From Chloroflexota bacterium (lineage in GTDB: Bacteria > Chloroflexota > Anaerolineae > UBA1429): DNA of 23,167 nt. The translations under genes were made by a program, and so were the position numbers. This document shows, in pieces, positions 22,641-23,167 of the stretch; within the stretch, counting starts at the first letter, position 1, and every line of letters starts with the position of its first letter. The notes beneath the pieces are model-generated. The model had not been told where the DNA came from. It saw only the letters and a program-made list of their open reading frames with translations, and made no database searches. Location: NCBI GenBank assembly GCA_012513595.1, contig JAAZBY010000339.1, forward strand, positions 1-23,167, read 5' to 3'.

Positions 22641-22651
22641 GCGCGCCCGTT

Positions 22652-22673
22652 GGGGGGCGGCCGCCCGCCCCCC
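22652..22673 (+). terminator. GC hairpin after the second binding protein
   Basis: GGGGGGCGG (22652-22660) and CCGCCCCCC (22665-22673) form a perfect 9-bp stem with a 4-base loop, 11 bases past the stop. As after the first binding-protein gene, no T-tract follows. Confidence 0.5.
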
Positions 22674-22723
22674 GCGCCCCGCCTCCGCGACCGCTGACAT
22701 AGGGCTCACAGGACACACATGAA

Positions 22724-22860
22724 GGACAGGATTGACAGGATTGACAGGATTCACAGGATTGTGACTGTGCTCAACTATATCTCGATAGGGCACCTGCCTC
22801 TCCAGTTATCCTCCAATCCTGTAGATCCTGTTAATCCTGTCATTCTTTTCTTGTCTTCTC
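22724..22860. repeat. ACAGGATTN inverted-repeat element, copy 2
   Basis: Left arm: GGACAGGATT and three further ACAGGATT units to 22760. Right arm: AATCCTGTN units from 22815 to 22840, then CATTC and a pyrimidine-rich TTTTCTTGTCTTCTC end that complements the purine-rich lead of copy 1. The 54-bp spacer is unlike that of copy 1. Confidence 0.85.
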
Positions 22861-23162
22861 TTGTTCTATCTTCCCAGAGCCGCACAAGCCCGTTGGCGGC
22901 GGTCCCGTGCGCACAGCGAGGGCTGTGCCCCGCCGCCGAGGGAGCAGGCCTGCATATACCGAGCGGGCCCCGCGGCCCTTGTGCCGCCCCTCGGAAAGCG
23001 TTATCATGCCACGTGCCGGGCAGAGGCGCCCGGACCTAGTTGCCAGAGGAGGGTGCCTACCAACCTACGCGGCCATCAATAGCGGGCGTCGATACTGATA
23101 TCTTTCCGGAACGGCTCCGCGATCGTGAGGACACCGTTTGCTCTTGACCCCGGGGAGGAATC

Positions 23163-23167
23163 ATGAT
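23163..23167 (+). CDS. start of a further gene, truncated by the window edge
   Basis: GGGGAGGA lies three bases before an ATG at 23163, and the window ends two bases later. The layout resembles the GGGGAGGGATTATC-ATG of the second binding protein, so another transporter component is possible, but no coding sequence is available to judge. Confidence 0.4.

Larger units (their letters stand above)
22641..23162. other. intergenic spacer with inverted-repeat element
   Basis: No gene is supported over about 520 bp. It holds the GC hairpin at 22652-22673 and the ACAGGATTN element at 22724-22860. From about 22880 to 23085 nothing recognisable was seen. The last 80 bases before the terminal start codon are less GC-rich and may hold a promoter. 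Confidence 0.65.

Overview
The window is GC-rich bacterial DNA with compact operons on both strands, strong AGGAGG-type ribosome sites and repeat-filled spacers. Tat/lipobox substrate-binding proteins with long Ala/Pro linkers, a eukaryote-like class I aldolase, a glycyl radical enzyme and CTAAAG-cored hairpin repeats together suggest an anaerobic or facultative Chloroflexota (Anaerolineae-like) genome. This is inference from gene style; no rRNA or tRNA is present to test it.

Left half (1-10512, nearly all minus strand). The edge carries a 67-bp tandem repeat. Then come an amidohydrolase-panB operon with a TATAAT promoter; a lone plus-strand membrane protein (2010-2372); a spacer of paired palindromes; a class I fructose-bisphosphate aldolase; and a membrane-anchored hypothetical gene cut by one in-frame TAG (3756-4385). 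A minisatellite spacer follows. Next is an anaerobic operon reading leftward: glycyl radical enzyme (783 aa), its radical-SAM activase (GTGA overlap) and an iron-sulfur-flavoprotein-like reductase. After an ACAGGATT inverted-repeat element come degV and an ArsR-family regulator with CmtR-type metal cysteines and a clear operator/promoter.

Middle (10573-11460). A divergent, gene-free island about 890 bp long is packed with hairpins, palindromes and dispersed repeats; copies or relatives of several also occur elsewhere in the window.

Right half (11461 to the end, all plus strand). An IclR regulator leads a probable uronate-oligosaccharide utilisation locus: two oligogalacturonate-lyase-like (PL22) propellers, a Tat-lipoprotein family-5 binding protein, an FAD oxidoreductase, a 665-aa two-domain protein with a lectin-like N-terminus and propeller-like C-terminus, and a second binding protein whose leader is almost identical in DNA to the first. 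The last bases look like the ribosome site and start codon of another gene. The likely logic is import of acidic oligosaccharides by the lipoproteins, cytoplasmic beta-elimination by the PL22 enzymes and oxidation of products, under IclR control. The substrate cannot be read from sequence alone.

Most unusual items: the amber-interrupted gene, the unassigned glycyl radical enzyme, the PL22 pair in which one copy lost a metal ligand, the CmtR-like sensor with no metal-transport partner, and the covarying hairpin repeat families.
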